Assembly (NCBI GenBank): GCA_031553535.1
Contig: JAVBLM010000003.1
Span: forward strand, 21,830-85,829
Direction: 5' to 3'
DNA length: 64,000 bases
Source of the DNA: JAIROC01 sp031553535
Lineage (GTDB): Bacteria > Bacteroidota > Bacteroidia > Bacteroidales > WCHB1-69
Translations under genes and position numbers: made by a program
Notes under the pieces: generated by a model
Databases searched by the model: none
What the model saw: the letters and a program-made list of their open reading frames with translations, nothing else
Told to the model about the DNA's origin: nothing
Shown: piece by piece, positions 1-8,686 of the stretch
Layout: each line of letters begins with the position of its first letter
Position numbering within the stretch: the first letter of the stretch is position 1

Positions 1-1
1 A

Positions 2-499
2 GATAATGAAGGCTTCTCTTATCCGAAAATTGATACAGATTTATGCATGAATTGTGGACTGTATGAAGGTATATGTCCTATTATAAATCAGAAAAACAAA
101 CAAAAACTACTATTTATCTATGCTTCAAAGAATAAAAATGAAGCAATACAAAAACATAGTTCTCCAGGAGGTATTTTCTCGTTGTTGGCTAAGTATGTTC
201 TTTCGCAATATGGAATTGTGTTTGGAACATGTTTCAATGATAATTGGAAAGTTATTCATGATTACATAGAAACAACTGAAAGGTTTATGGCTTTTCAAGG
301 ATCAAAAATCCATCAAGATTTTCCTAATATTTCCATAGAAAAATCTGCAAATTATCATAAAAATATATCTTCTATATTAGATAATGGAGTATATAATTTA
401 AAAACAGTTGTTGAATATACAACCGAAATATTGATGAAAAATGGACTTCAACCCAAATGGAGAAAGACAAACAGTAAAAAATATGGAAATATGCAGTAA
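2..499 (+). pseudogene. Truncated F420-dehydrogenase beta-like iron-sulfur protein (5' end outside window)
   Basis: The reading frame is open from base 2, so the gene begins upstream; the first visible ATG (47) lies inside a ferredoxin-like motif. That motif reads C-MNC-GLYEG-IC-P, where the family has C-x2-C-x2-C-x3-C-P, so the third cluster cysteine is a tyrosine. It is followed by a family-typical stretch (SSPGGIFSLLAKYVL, FGTCFNDNW, FQGSKIHQ). The protein then departs from the family and stops without the GTPCQ-containing region and C-terminal domain that the intact neighbour has. Its last codons overlap the start of that neighbour. I read it as a decayed or deleted paralogue of the next gene. 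A short but functional protein cannot be excluded. Confidence 0.55.
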
Positions 500-1667
500 A
501 AACACCTGTACAGGCTGTCATGCTTGTTTGAACATCTGTTCCGTAGAAGCTATTACAATGGAAGAAGATGAACTAGGATTTTTGTACCCGATCATAAATA
601 CTGTAATATGCACCAATTGTGAATTATGTAAAAATATCTGTCCTGCAAATAACCCATTGCCTAAACAAAAAGCAATAACTGCCATCGCCGCTTATTCGTC
701 TAATCCAAATGATAGAGCAAGTAGCACTTCGGGTGGCGCAGCATCTGTTTTTTCTCAATATATAATTAAAACCGAAGGTGTTATTTACGGCTGCTCAGGA
801 GAAAACGCTGAAAACATACGCCATATTCGCGTATCGAAGAATGAAGATTTATATAAGTTAAAAGGATCAAAATATGTCCAAAGCGAAATTAGTTCTTGTT
901 TTAAAGAATTATTAAGCGATTTGCAGAATGATAAAAAAGTTCTATTTATCGGAACCCCCTGCCAAGTTGCCGGATTGAAAAATTTTCTTCAAAAAGAATA
1001 TAAAAATTTGATCACAGTTGACTTAGTCTGTCATGGTGTACCATCCCAGATATTATTAAATGAAAATATTAAAAATATTGATGTTCCAAATAATATTTCT
1101 ATCAAATTTCGGAAGAAAGGGAAATCGAAAAAAGAACAAAAAACTGGAATATATCTTTATTCTGACAATTCGACTAATATATCTTCAAAAGACTTCCCTA
1201 AAGACAATTATACCACAGGTTTTATGTATGGACTTTTTAATAGGGAAAGTTGCTATTCCTGCTATTATGCCTCTCAAGAGAGATGCTCTGATATTACGAT
1301 AGGAGACTTTTGGGGATTTAAGGAATTTGAAAAATTTCCGGTAAATGAACATGAAGGATTATCTGTAATTTTACCAATAACAGAAAAAGGATTATCTTTT
1401 TTTAATTTAATTAAAGAAACATTAAACTGGATAGAACGTCCTTTATCCGAAGCTATTGATGGAAATGAACAATTAAAAAAGCCTCCTCAAAAAAACAAAA
1501 ATTACAATCTCTTCAAACAAATGTATCCGGTAAAAGGATTTCATCAAAGTTGCAATATTTGTTTGAAAGAAGACCGTAAAAAGTACAAAAAAGAAAAAAT
1601 TAGGATTTTCATTTCAAAGATACCCTTAACGAAAAAAATATATAAATTTATAAAAAACAATAAATGA
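483..1667 (+). CDS. Coenzyme F420 hydrogenase/dehydrogenase beta-subunit family protein (polysaccharide locus type)
   Basis: A 394-residue cytosolic iron-sulfur protein. Two complete 4Fe-4S motifs lie near the N-terminus: C9, C12, C15, C19 and C43, C46, C49, C53. They are followed by SSTSGGAAS, KGSKYVQS, LFIGTPCQVAGL (about residues 156-167) and DITIGDFWG (about 269-277), all hallmarks of the FrhB_FdhB N- and C-terminal domains. Members next to polysaccharide pyruvyl transferases are common in capsule and O-antigen loci and are thought to do redox chemistry on the glycan or its precursor; the actual substrate is unknown. I chose the ATG at 483 because the upstream ATG at 441 adds residues unlike the family and lies wholly inside the preceding fragment. 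The stop overlaps the next start (ATGA), implying translational coupling. Confidence 0.85.
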   Translation: MEICSKNTCTGCHACLNICSVEAITMEEDELGFLYPIINTVICTNCELCKNICPANNPLPKQKAITAIAAYSSNPNDRASSTSGGAASVFSQYIIKTEGVIYGCSGENAENIRHIRVSKNEDLYKLKGSKYVQSEISSCFKELLSDLQNDKKVLFIGTPCQVAGLKNFLQKEYKNLITVDLVCHGVPSQILLNENIKNIDVPNNISIKFRKKGKSKKEQKTGIYLYSDNSTNISSKDFPKDNYTTGFMYGLFNRESCYSCYYASQERCSDITIGDFWGFKEFEKFPVNEHEGLSVILPITEKGLSFFNLIKETLNWIERPLSEAIDGNEQLKKPPQKNKNYNLFKQMYPVKGFHQSCNICLKEDRKKYKKEKIRIFISKIPLTKKIYKFIKNNK

Positions 1668-2884
1668 ATATATTAATAATCAATCAGCCGGCAGATAACA
1701 GAGGCGATGAAGCTGCTCATCGCAGTCTTATCAGAGCTATTATTAAAAAATATCCTTCCGCAAAAATTACAGTTATTTTTTGCGGAATAAGTGGCGATAG
1801 TGTTAAACAAATGAGCGTATTTTACCCTAATGTCAAATACGTAAACATTCCATTTCGAAGAGGAAACACTAAAATACCCAGATTTGCAATTACCTATAAA
1901 TGTGAAAAGCTAATTGGATACTTACATCCACAATTACGTAAGATATTAAAATATATAAAAAACAATGACCTTGTAATTACTGCTCCAGGAGGAATCTGTA
2001 TGGGTTTATTCCAAAATTGGTCACACATCTATTGGATACGATTAGCTCAAATATATAATAAACGTACAGCATATTATTCCCGCTCTTTCGGTCCATTTTT
2101 AGAGAACTCGAAATACGACAAAATATTCAAATCTACAAGTTTATCTCTATTAAAAAACATGAATTTCATATCAATACGGGATAAAATGACAATGGATATT
2201 GCCGACGAAATAAATATAAATTATATTCCGTCAATAGATACTGCATTTTTAGATACGCCGGAAGTAGATAAACTCCCAGATGAATTAATTGACTTAATAA
2301 GGTCGAAAGAATATATTATTTTTGTCCCTAATTCATTAACTTGGCATCCTGCCTATAAAAATGCAAATCAATCAGATATTGACAACTTTTATTTTTCTAT
2401 TATTAAGCTATTGTCAAACAAATATCCTGATTCAAATATAATAATGCTACCTCAACTTTTTAATGCAAAATTACATGGAGACTGGAAATACTTTGAAGAT
2501 TTAAAAAAGAAACTTAATTTTAATAATTTAATAATCGTTTCGGATAAATATAGTTCTGATATTCAACAGAAAGTTATTGCAGGAGCAAAACTTGTTATAG
2601 GGGCACGTTATCACTCCATTGTATTTGCTATTAATAATAATATCCCATTTATTTCTCTTTCTTATGAACACAAAATGAATGGTTTATTGAAAATTTTAGA
2701 TAAAACGGAACAAAGCATTGATATAAGTTTGTTCAAAACCAATTCTTTTGATTTACAGAAAAACAAAATAAAGATAGAGCACCTTTTAAATACGGTTCAA
2801 CCGGATTATATAGCAAAAGAAAAAGCGAGAGATATTGCACTCCAATGTTTTAATTCATTTTGCACTAATTATATAGAAAAATAA
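1664..2884 (+). CDS. Polysaccharide pyruvyl transferase family protein
   Basis: 406 residues, cytosolic. It opens with MNILIINQPADNRGDEAAHRSL, the typical glycine/asparagine-rich start of the WcaK/CsaB family. Later motifs are TAPGGICMG, TAYYSRSFGPF, SIRDKMTMD and GARYHSIVFAINNNIPFISLSYEHKMNGLL, the last being the conserved C-terminal region. The family transfers a pyruvyl ketal from phosphoenolpyruvate to a sugar in an exported glycan. The 4-base overlap with the iron-sulfur protein and 5-base gap to the polymerase gene put it in the capsule operon. Substrate sugar cannot be read from sequence. Confidence 0.85.
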   Translation: MNILIINQPADNRGDEAAHRSLIRAIIKKYPSAKITVIFCGISGDSVKQMSVFYPNVKYVNIPFRRGNTKIPRFAITYKCEKLIGYLHPQLRKILKYIKNNDLVITAPGGICMGLFQNWSHIYWIRLAQIYNKRTAYYSRSFGPFLENSKYDKIFKSTSLSLLKNMNFISIRDKMTMDIADEININYIPSIDTAFLDTPEVDKLPDELIDLIRSKEYIIFVPNSLTWHPAYKNANQSDIDNFYFSIIKLLSNKYPDSNIIMLPQLFNAKLHGDWKYFEDLKKKLNFNNLIIVSDKYSSDIQQKVIAGAKLVIGARYHSIVFAINNNIPFISLSYEHKMNGLLKILDKTEQSIDISLFKTNSFDLQKNKIKIEHLLNTVQPDYIAKEKARDIALQCFNSFCTNYIEK

Positions 2885-2889
2885 GAACA

Positions 2890-4179
2890 ATGGAAACTTT
2901 CTATGTTTACATCAATTTCTTTTTGTATTTAATTTTATTTTTTATATTTTTCACAAAACATAAAGATAATAAAATCGGTTGTCTGATTTTATCCATTTAT
3001 CTCTTTTGTGCATTTGCCAGTGTACTTTATTTTCAACATGACGCCAGTGACAACTTTCATGACAAGGGAAATATTTCTCTTTTCCCATTTATTTATTTAT
3101 TTATTGTTTTAGTAATTGCACTTCTACCTTTACTTAAATTTAAACAGAAAGAATTAGAATTAATAACCGCTCCACGTCTTGAATTTATAAATTTGTTTGC
3201 TCTGTTTTTGATTATAGTTTCAACATTGGGTTGGATAAAAATTTTCCCAAACTTAATATTAGCTGTAACAAATTCATCTATGTTAGAAGATATTTATCAG
3301 GAAACAATGGATTCCGTATCTCAACAAACAGGAAGAAATTTATCAAATATTGGACAGGTTCTTTGTGCCATGTTTTCCGAAATTACGTTATTTTTCTCTT
3401 TTTATTACACGACTCTGAAGAAGAAAAATAGATTTATATTATTTTTACTTTGGTTTTCATCTTTTTATGCTGTTGCATCTTCCTTTTCTTTTGGATTAAG
3501 GAGCGGTATAGCACGATTTATCCTTTCTTGTCTTTTTTTATATATACTGTTTAAACCCTTCATAGAAGAGAGAATTCTCAAAATTCTAAATAAAACACTT
3601 ATCGTCATTGTTTTATTGATCGTTATTGCTTTTGGGGCAATTACAATAAGTCGATTCGCTAATAATACATATTTTGGTACAACTAATAGCAATTTTTCGA
3701 TACTAAGTTATACGGGACAATCGTTTATTTATTTTGATGAATATGGATTAAATTCTGACATCAAACAAAATGGAGATAATACTTTGCCCTTATTTAGAAG
3801 GATATTAGGGCTTGAAGCATCAAATAATCTTATAGAAAGACAAGAAAAATGGGGAAATGTTATGAATATAAAACAAGGGGTATTCTATACTTTTATTGGG
3901 GATTTTGTCTTTGATTTTGGTACTGTTTTTGTTTTCGTAGCCATTTCAATCTTATCTTATCTTTTTGTGAGAAAAACAAAATTTTCAAAACACATACCAT
4001 TACGCAAATTATTAATTTTGTTTCTTATTTTCAATATCTGTGCCGGAGGTGTATTTTATTTCCCCTATAAGACAGTGGGTGGAAATTTACAGATTATTGC
4101 ATATTGCCTCACATATCTAACATTATGGCTTTTGGATGAAAAACGGAAAACAAACGAAATAAAGATTAAAAACATTTAA
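2890..4179 (+). CDS. Oligosaccharide repeat-unit polymerase (Wzy-like)
   Basis: A 429-residue very hydrophobic protein with roughly ten or more predicted membrane segments, starting at once with a helix (YVYINFFLYLILFFIFF). A larger loop around residues 255-330 (YFGTTNSNFSILSYTGQSFIYFDEYG) lies between membrane blocks, as in Wzy proteins. Wzy polymerases join lipid-linked repeat units at the periplasmic face of the inner membrane. Sequence identity in this family is always low, so the call rests on topology and on its place between pyruvyl transferase and glycosyltransferase genes. No Wzx flippase is visible in the window and must lie upstream if present. Confidence 0.7.
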   Translation: METFYVYINFFLYLILFFIFFTKHKDNKIGCLILSIYLFCAFASVLYFQHDASDNFHDKGNISLFPFIYLFIVLVIALLPLLKFKQKELELITAPRLEFINLFALFLIIVSTLGWIKIFPNLILAVTNSSMLEDIYQETMDSVSQQTGRNLSNIGQVLCAMFSEITLFFSFYYTTLKKKNRFILFLLWFSSFYAVASSFSFGLRSGIARFILSCLFLYILFKPFIEERILKILNKTLIVIVLLIVIAFGAITISRFANNTYFGTTNSNFSILSYTGQSFIYFDEYGLNSDIKQNGDNTLPLFRRILGLEASNNLIERQEKWGNVMNIKQGVFYTFIGDFVFDFGTVFVFVAISILSYLFVRKTKFSKHIPLRKLLILFLIFNICAGGVFYFPYKTVGGNLQIIAYCLTYLTLWLLDEKRKTNEIKIKNI

Positions 4180-4183
4180 TAGA

Positions 4184-5266
4184 ATGGGAAGATTCATAGC
4201 ATTTTACCTCCCGCAATTTCACCCGACTCCTGAAAATGACGAGTGGTGGGGAAAAGGATTTACGGAATGGGTTAGCGTTGTCAACGCCAAGAAATTGTAT
4301 TTCGGACATAAACAACCGCATATTCCTTCCGAATTGGGATTTTACGATTTAAGGCTCGAAGAAACAAGAATTAAACAGGCGGAATTAGCCAAACAATATG
4401 GAGTTGATGGATTTTGTTATTGGCATTATTGGTTTGGGAATGGAAAACGATTGTTGGAACGACCTTTCAACGAGGTATTGACAACAGGGAAACCCGATTT
4501 CCCTTTTTGTTTGGCTTGGGCAAACCATTCTTGGGCGAAGAAATTATGGGACAAAAACGGCACCCAGGAAATCCTGATGGAACAATTGTATCCGGGAGTA
4601 GAAGATTACAAAAATCATTTTTATACACTTTTGCCTGCTTTTAAGGATAAGAGATATATTAAAGTGGCAGACAAACTGTTTTTTGTTATTCATGATCCGT
4701 TGGCAAGTCCGGAAATAAAAACGTTCATAGAAACATGGAGAACCTTAGCAAAAGAAAACGGGATAAATGACTTCTATTTTGTCGGAAAAACTGCAAATAA
4801 CCGGAAAAAGGAGCAAATATTAAGCATGGGATGCGATGCCGTATATAATGACGATGTGTTTAACATTCACCATGAATTACCGCTTCTGGTAAAAATATTT
4901 CATTGGATTACCCGGAATATTTTTTCAATTCCTACCGTTTTTAAATACAGTAGAGCGATTAATTATATGGTAACGGAGAAAGATAAACCCGTTGACTCAA
5001 TTCCTGTTATTGCTCCCAATTGGGATCATTCTCCTCGTTCCGGAAGAAAAGCAATACTTCTTAGCAAACCAAAACCTGAATTGTTTAAAAAAGTAGTTAT
5101 TAAAGCCTTGGCAATTGTAAAGGACAAGCCAAAAGAAAATCAAATAATTATTATCAAATCATGGAATGAATGGGGCGAAGGAAATTATTTGGAACCCGAC
5201 CTGGAATTTGGAAGACAAAATTTGGAAGCATTAAAAAGCGGAATTGAAGAATTTGGAAATAACTAA
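4184..5266 (+). CDS. WbsX-type glycosyltransferase / GH99-like domain protein
   Basis: A 360-residue soluble protein. The N-terminus RFIAFYLPQFHPTPENDEWWGKGFTEW is the signature of the WbsX family, which shares the fold of glycoside hydrolase family 99 (endo-mannosidase/mannanase). Further motifs are GVDGFCYWHYWF (about residues 74-85), FCLAWANHSW (about 107-116) and IIKSWNEWGEGNYLEPD near the C-terminus, carrying the acidic residues expected in the active site. WbsX proteins occur in O-antigen and capsule clusters and act in glycan assembly or trimming. Only 4 bases separate it from the polymerase gene, so it is in the same operon. Confidence 0.85.
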   Translation: MGRFIAFYLPQFHPTPENDEWWGKGFTEWVSVVNAKKLYFGHKQPHIPSELGFYDLRLEETRIKQAELAKQYGVDGFCYWHYWFGNGKRLLERPFNEVLTTGKPDFPFCLAWANHSWAKKLWDKNGTQEILMEQLYPGVEDYKNHFYTLLPAFKDKRYIKVADKLFFVIHDPLASPEIKTFIETWRTLAKENGINDFYFVGKTANNRKKEQILSMGCDAVYNDDVFNIHHELPLLVKIFHWITRNIFSIPTVFKYSRAINYMVTEKDKPVDSIPVIAPNWDHSPRSGRKAILLSKPKPELFKKVVIKALAIVKDKPKENQIIIIKSWNEWGEGNYLEPDLEFGRQNLEALKSGIEEFGNN

Positions 5267-5280
5267 TTTTCATTAGGCAC

Positions 5281-5441
5281 ATGAAATCATACGACTTAGT
5301 ATTTATAACAAATTCTCCTTCATTTTATAAGATTAACCAATTCAATGAAATAACAAAAAAAGAATTTTTGTGTTTATTCTTGTAAAAGGGAATGATGATG
5401 TTATCAAAGAGATGAACGAGGAAAAATATGAATATTTATAA
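5281..5441 (+). pseudogene. Frameshifted, truncated glycosyltransferase N-terminus
   Basis: An ATG at 5281 opens MKSYDLVFITNSPSFYKINQ, which looks like the start of a GT4-type glycosyltransferase, but the frame ends at 5383-5385. Moving the frame by one base inside the A7 run at 5355-5361 restores a plausible continuation (KRIFVFILVKGNDD) that ends at 5439-5441. The pattern fits loss of one A plus deletion of the rest of the gene. Together the two frames give only about 50 residues. It fills the 240-base gap between the WbsX gene and the next glycosyltransferase. Confidence 0.55.
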
Positions 5442-5505
5442 GAAAAATCGCTGCAAAACAGAAATAAATTAAATTTTCACAATATAAAAAAACAACAAAT
5501 AAAAA

Positions 5506-6438
5506 ATGGATAATTTTTCATATTCTGTTCCGGTATTATTTATCTTTTTCAATCGCAAAAAAGTCGCTTTGACAGCCTTTGAGAAAATAAAAAAAGTAAA
5601 ACCGCAAAAATTATATTTAGCTTCTGATGGTTATCGGGAAAATAGAACTAACGAAAACACGACCGTTGAGGATATCCGAAATGCAATTTTGCAAACAATT
5701 GATTGGGACTGCGAAATTCACACTTTATTTCAAGACAAAAATTTAGGCTGCGGAAATGCTGTTTATACAGCAATTAACTGGCTTTTTGAAAATGAGGAAC
5801 AAGGAATTGTAATAGAAGACGATTGTGTGGTACAGGATTCCTTTTTTCCGTTTATGGAGCAACTACTTGACAAATATAAAAATGACGACAGAATCGGCAT
5901 GATTGCAGGATATAATTGTTTAAATAAATTAGCAATTACCTATTCATATTGTTTTTCAATTTATAAGGCTTGTTGGGGCTGGGCAACATGGAAAAGAGCA
6001 TGGGAAAATATGGATATGAACATGGAATGGAGAAAAACGAACTCTGCCAAATCGATATTAATGAATATGGGTTATCTCGCAAAAGATACACGATACTGGA
6101 AATATCATTTAAACGAAATTGACAAAAAACATGTAAGCGCTTGGGATTGGCAGTGGTATTTTACACTCGCTTCGCAAAATCAACTTTCTATTTTTCCCAA
6201 AGTAAGTTTGGTTTCCAATATTGGTTTTGGAAAAGAGGCAACACATACGACTGAAAAAATGAGTGAAAAATATTTAGCAAAAGACGAATTGATATTTCCT
6301 TTGATACATCCTAAATATATTTTACCTGATTATTCCTTTGATCAAGCGTTTAATAAAGAAAACAACAATTTTGTTTATACGCTTAAACGATATACACCTT
6401 ATACTATAAAAACTCTTTTAAAAAAGATTCTTCGATAA
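5506..6438 (+). CDS. Glycosyltransferase (GT-A fold, GNT-I/HlpA-like)
   Basis: A 310-residue cytosolic protein. Residues 8-45 (PVLFIFFNRKKVALTAFEKIKKVKPQKLYLASDG) form the nucleotide-sugar-binding start seen in this group. DKNLGCGNAVYTAINWLFENEEQGIVIEDDC (about 85-115) contains the acidic EDD of the metal-binding DXD site. FSIYKACWGWATWKRAWENMD is the typical middle motif. These proteins are found in Bacteroidota surface-glycan loci. Donor and acceptor are unknown. The next gene starts 2 bases after this stop, so the two are co-transcribed. Confidence 0.8.
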   Translation: MDNFSYSVPVLFIFFNRKKVALTAFEKIKKVKPQKLYLASDGYRENRTNENTTVEDIRNAILQTIDWDCEIHTLFQDKNLGCGNAVYTAINWLFENEEQGIVIEDDCVVQDSFFPFMEQLLDKYKNDDRIGMIAGYNCLNKLAITYSYCFSIYKACWGWATWKRAWENMDMNMEWRKTNSAKSILMNMGYLAKDTRYWKYHLNEIDKKHVSAWDWQWYFTLASQNQLSIFPKVSLVSNIGFGKEATHTTEKMSEKYLAKDELIFPLIHPKYILPDYSFDQAFNKENNNFVYTLKRYTPYTIKTLLKKILR

Positions 6439-6439
6439 A

Positions 6440-7210
6440 ATGAAAATCTCCCTCATCACCGTTTCTTTCAACAGTTCCTCCTCCATCAAAGATACATTTG
6501 AATCTGTTCTTTCCCAAACATATTCAGATATTGAATACATTGTAGTTGACGGACAATCTACTGATAATACTATCGATATTATTAAGGAATTCGAACCTAA
6601 ATTCAATGGCCGTATGCGTTGGATAAGTGAACCTGACAACGGATTATACGATGCCATGAATAAAGGAATAAAAATGGCAACCGGAGATATTGTCGGAATT
6701 TTAAATTCAGATGATTTTTACACACATGAAAATGTAATATCGAATGTTATTTCTTGCTTTGAGGCAGAAAATGTCCAAAGTGTTTATGCCAATTTATATT
6801 TTGTTGACTATAACAATACAAACAAAATCGTAAGGCGGTGGCAATCTTCTCCGTATAAAGAAGGCAGTTTTCGTAAAGGCTGGCATCCTCCTCATCCTAC
6901 TTTCTTCGCAAAAAAAGAATGTTATGATAATTATGGTTTGTTTGATATAGAACTGCCGGTATCTGCTGATTTTGAATTAATGCTTCGATTTATCGAAAAA
7001 GAAAAAATTTCTACTTATTTTATGAACGATTTTATTATCGCCATGCGCCATGGCGGAGAAAGCACAGGTTCAATAAAAAAAATAATTGAAGGAAATAAAA
7101 ATGTATTAAAGGCATTTAAGAAAAATAACATCCATGCTCCTTTTTATTATGTATTGCTTAGACTATTGCCCAAAGTAAAAAATAAATTTTGTCATATACT
7201 GAAAAAATAG
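6440..7210 (+). CDS. Family 2 glycosyltransferase (WcaA-like)
   Basis: 256 residues. It has the classical GT2 layout: ISLITVSFNSSSSIKDTFESVLSQTY at the N-terminus, EYIVVDGQSTDNT (about residues 33-45), then the metal-binding loop GILNSDDFY (about 92-100). GWHPPHPTFFAKKECYDNYGLFD and SADFELMLRF follow as acceptor-side motifs. No membrane segment. It transfers a sugar from a nucleotide donor to a growing lipid-linked oligosaccharide on the cytosolic face. Closely spaced with its neighbours (2 bases upstream, 13 downstream). Confidence 0.85.
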   Translation: MKISLITVSFNSSSSIKDTFESVLSQTYSDIEYIVVDGQSTDNTIDIIKEFEPKFNGRMRWISEPDNGLYDAMNKGIKMATGDIVGILNSDDFYTHENVISNVISCFEAENVQSVYANLYFVDYNNTNKIVRRWQSSPYKEGSFRKGWHPPHPTFFAKKECYDNYGLFDIELPVSADFELMLRFIEKEKISTYFMNDFIIAMRHGGESTGSIKKIIEGNKNVLKAFKKNNIHAPFYYVLLRLLPKVKNKFCHILKK

Positions 7211-7223
7211 ATAAATAATATAA

Positions 7224-8213
7224 ATGAAGATAACAATTATAGGAGGTTCGGGATTTGTTGGAACGCGGTTAATCGATGTTTTAAAACAGTCTAATTTTCA
7301 ATTGCAAAACACAGATAAGAAGCAAAGCATATTCCATCCGGAAATAACGACAATTGCAAATATTTTGGAGAAAGATAAACTAACTTTGTTGTTACAGGGA
7401 ACAGATATTGTTATTCTTTTAGCGGCAGAACATCGGGATGATGTTACCCCGATATCTTTATATTACGATGTGAATGTGAAGGGAATGAAAAACACATTAG
7501 AAGCAATGGAGGTTAATGGGATAAAACGAATTGTATTTACAAGCTCTGTCGCTGTATATGGGTTGAATAAAAAAAATCCCGATGAGAATTATGAAAAGAC
7601 ACCCTTTAATCATTATGGAAAGAGTAAATGGGAAGCAGAAAAATCATTACAGCAATGGTATAAAACACACTCTGATTGGAATATTAATATTCTTCGTCCA
7701 ACTGTGATTTTTGGAGAACGAAACAGAGGCAATGTATTTAATCTGCTTAAACAAATATCTAGTGGTAATTTTTTGATGGTAGGTTCTGGGAAAAATATAA
7801 AATCAATGTCGTACGTTGGCAATATTGTAAATTTTATCAATTTCTTAATCAAAGAAAAAAAAGAAGGTTATAATGTGTTTAATTATGCTGATAAGCCTGA
7901 TTTTACAACAAATGATTTGGTGGTTCTTGTAGGAAAAGTATTGAATAAACATATTCCTGCAGTTCATATTCCCATGTGGATGGGAATGTTAGGCGGATAT
8001 TGCTTTGACTTATTAGCCATTGTTACTCGTAAAAAATTATCTATCAGTTCTGTTCGAATTAAAAAGTTTTGTGCTACAACTCAATTCGATTCGACAAAAG
8101 CATTTAATTCAGGCTTTACTCCCAGATTCTCTTTAGCCGAAGGATTGGCAAAAACAATTGAATTTGAGTTTGTACATAAAAAATCAGATGATATAATTTT
8201 TGAGACAGAATGA
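7224..8213 (+). CDS. NAD-dependent epimerase/dehydratase (extended SDR)
   Basis: 329 residues. The N-terminal Rossmann motif is GGSGFVGTRL (about residues 7-16). FTSSVAVYG supplies the catalytic serine/threonine strand and YGKSKWEAE the catalytic tyrosine and lysine (about Y131 and K135). LRPTVIFGERNRGN follows as in GalE-like enzymes. The C-terminal part carries a hydrophobic stretch (HIPMWMGMLGGYCFDLLAIV) like that in polyprenol-linked sugar epimerases, so it may act on a lipid-linked or nucleotide sugar. Last gene of the glycan-synthesis block; a 470-base repeat-containing gap separates it from wza. Confidence 0.8.
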   Translation: MKITIIGGSGFVGTRLIDVLKQSNFQLQNTDKKQSIFHPEITTIANILEKDKLTLLLQGTDIVILLAAEHRDDVTPISLYYDVNVKGMKNTLEAMEVNGIKRIVFTSSVAVYGLNKKNPDENYEKTPFNHYGKSKWEAEKSLQQWYKTHSDWNINILRPTVIFGERNRGNVFNLLKQISSGNFLMVGSGKNIKSMSYVGNIVNFINFLIKEKKEGYNVFNYADKPDFTTNDLVVLVGKVLNKHIPAVHIPMWMGMLGGYCFDLLAIVTRKKLSISSVRIKKFCATTQFDSTKAFNSGFTPRFSLAEGLAKTIEFEFVHKKSDDIIFETE

Positions 8214-8379
8214 TTTTTTTATTTACGGATAAGAAGATTATATTAAAGGCAGATGAATAATAGCTTAAATCCAGATGGATTATTGCTTTAGGAAGATATA
8301 TTCGGAATAAAATAAATTTGATTTTATTATAGAATACGAAAACATAGAAGTAAAGAGATATATTTGTTTTTTTATAAAA

Positions 8380-8500
8380 GAACTTGTCAAAAGTTGATAT
8401 AAAAATCACTCTTCTGTCAGGAATTGCTTCATCGTTTCTCCTCGCAATGACAGTAATACGTTGGTTATAAGTGTCATTGCGAGTAACGAAGTAATTCAGT
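8380..8500. repeat. MITE-like palindromic element, copy 1
   Basis: The left arm GAACTTGTCAAAAGTTGATAT is at 8380-8400. An imperfect palindrome follows, with core CTCGCAATGAC (8441-8451) and GTCATTGCGAG (8473-8483) around a 21-base loop; the flanking bases also pair imperfectly. The same core with a nearly identical loop recurs at 49893-49935, and the arm recurs at 15213-15228, 15242-15257 and 50005-50025. The rest of the 8214-8686 gap shows no gene. Similar GTCATTGCGAG palindromes are widespread intergenic repeats in bacteria. No transposase is present, so any mobility would be in trans. Confidence 0.6.
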
Positions 8501-8609
8501 TCTTTTTTGTTTTCTTTTTATGATAAAAATGTATTCGCGTAGTTATTATGCATTTATATTTTCATTGTTGTTTTAATGCATTTGTCCTGATGAGATTAAT
8601 ATTTTTGAT

Positions 8610-8617
8610 TATCTTTG
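8610..8617 (+). promoter_or_regulatory. -7 box (TATCTTTG) of the wza-wzc promoter
   Basis: Matches the Bacteroidota -7 consensus TAnnTTTG, 69 bases before the wza ATG. A TTTG at 8581-8584 lies upstream but with wider spacing than usual for a -33 element. It suggests that wza-wzc can be transcribed independently of the glycosyltransferase operon. Confidence 0.45.
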
Positions 8618-8686
8618 TAAAAAAAGAATACTCATTCATCCACAGAAGAATCAAGAGAATTTGATAAAAATAAATATCAAAAAACA

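Noticed and set aside
441..482. Upstream start of the iron-sulfur protein at 441
   Set aside because: The extra 14 residues are unlike the family, and the ATG at 483 directly precedes the first ferredoxin motif.
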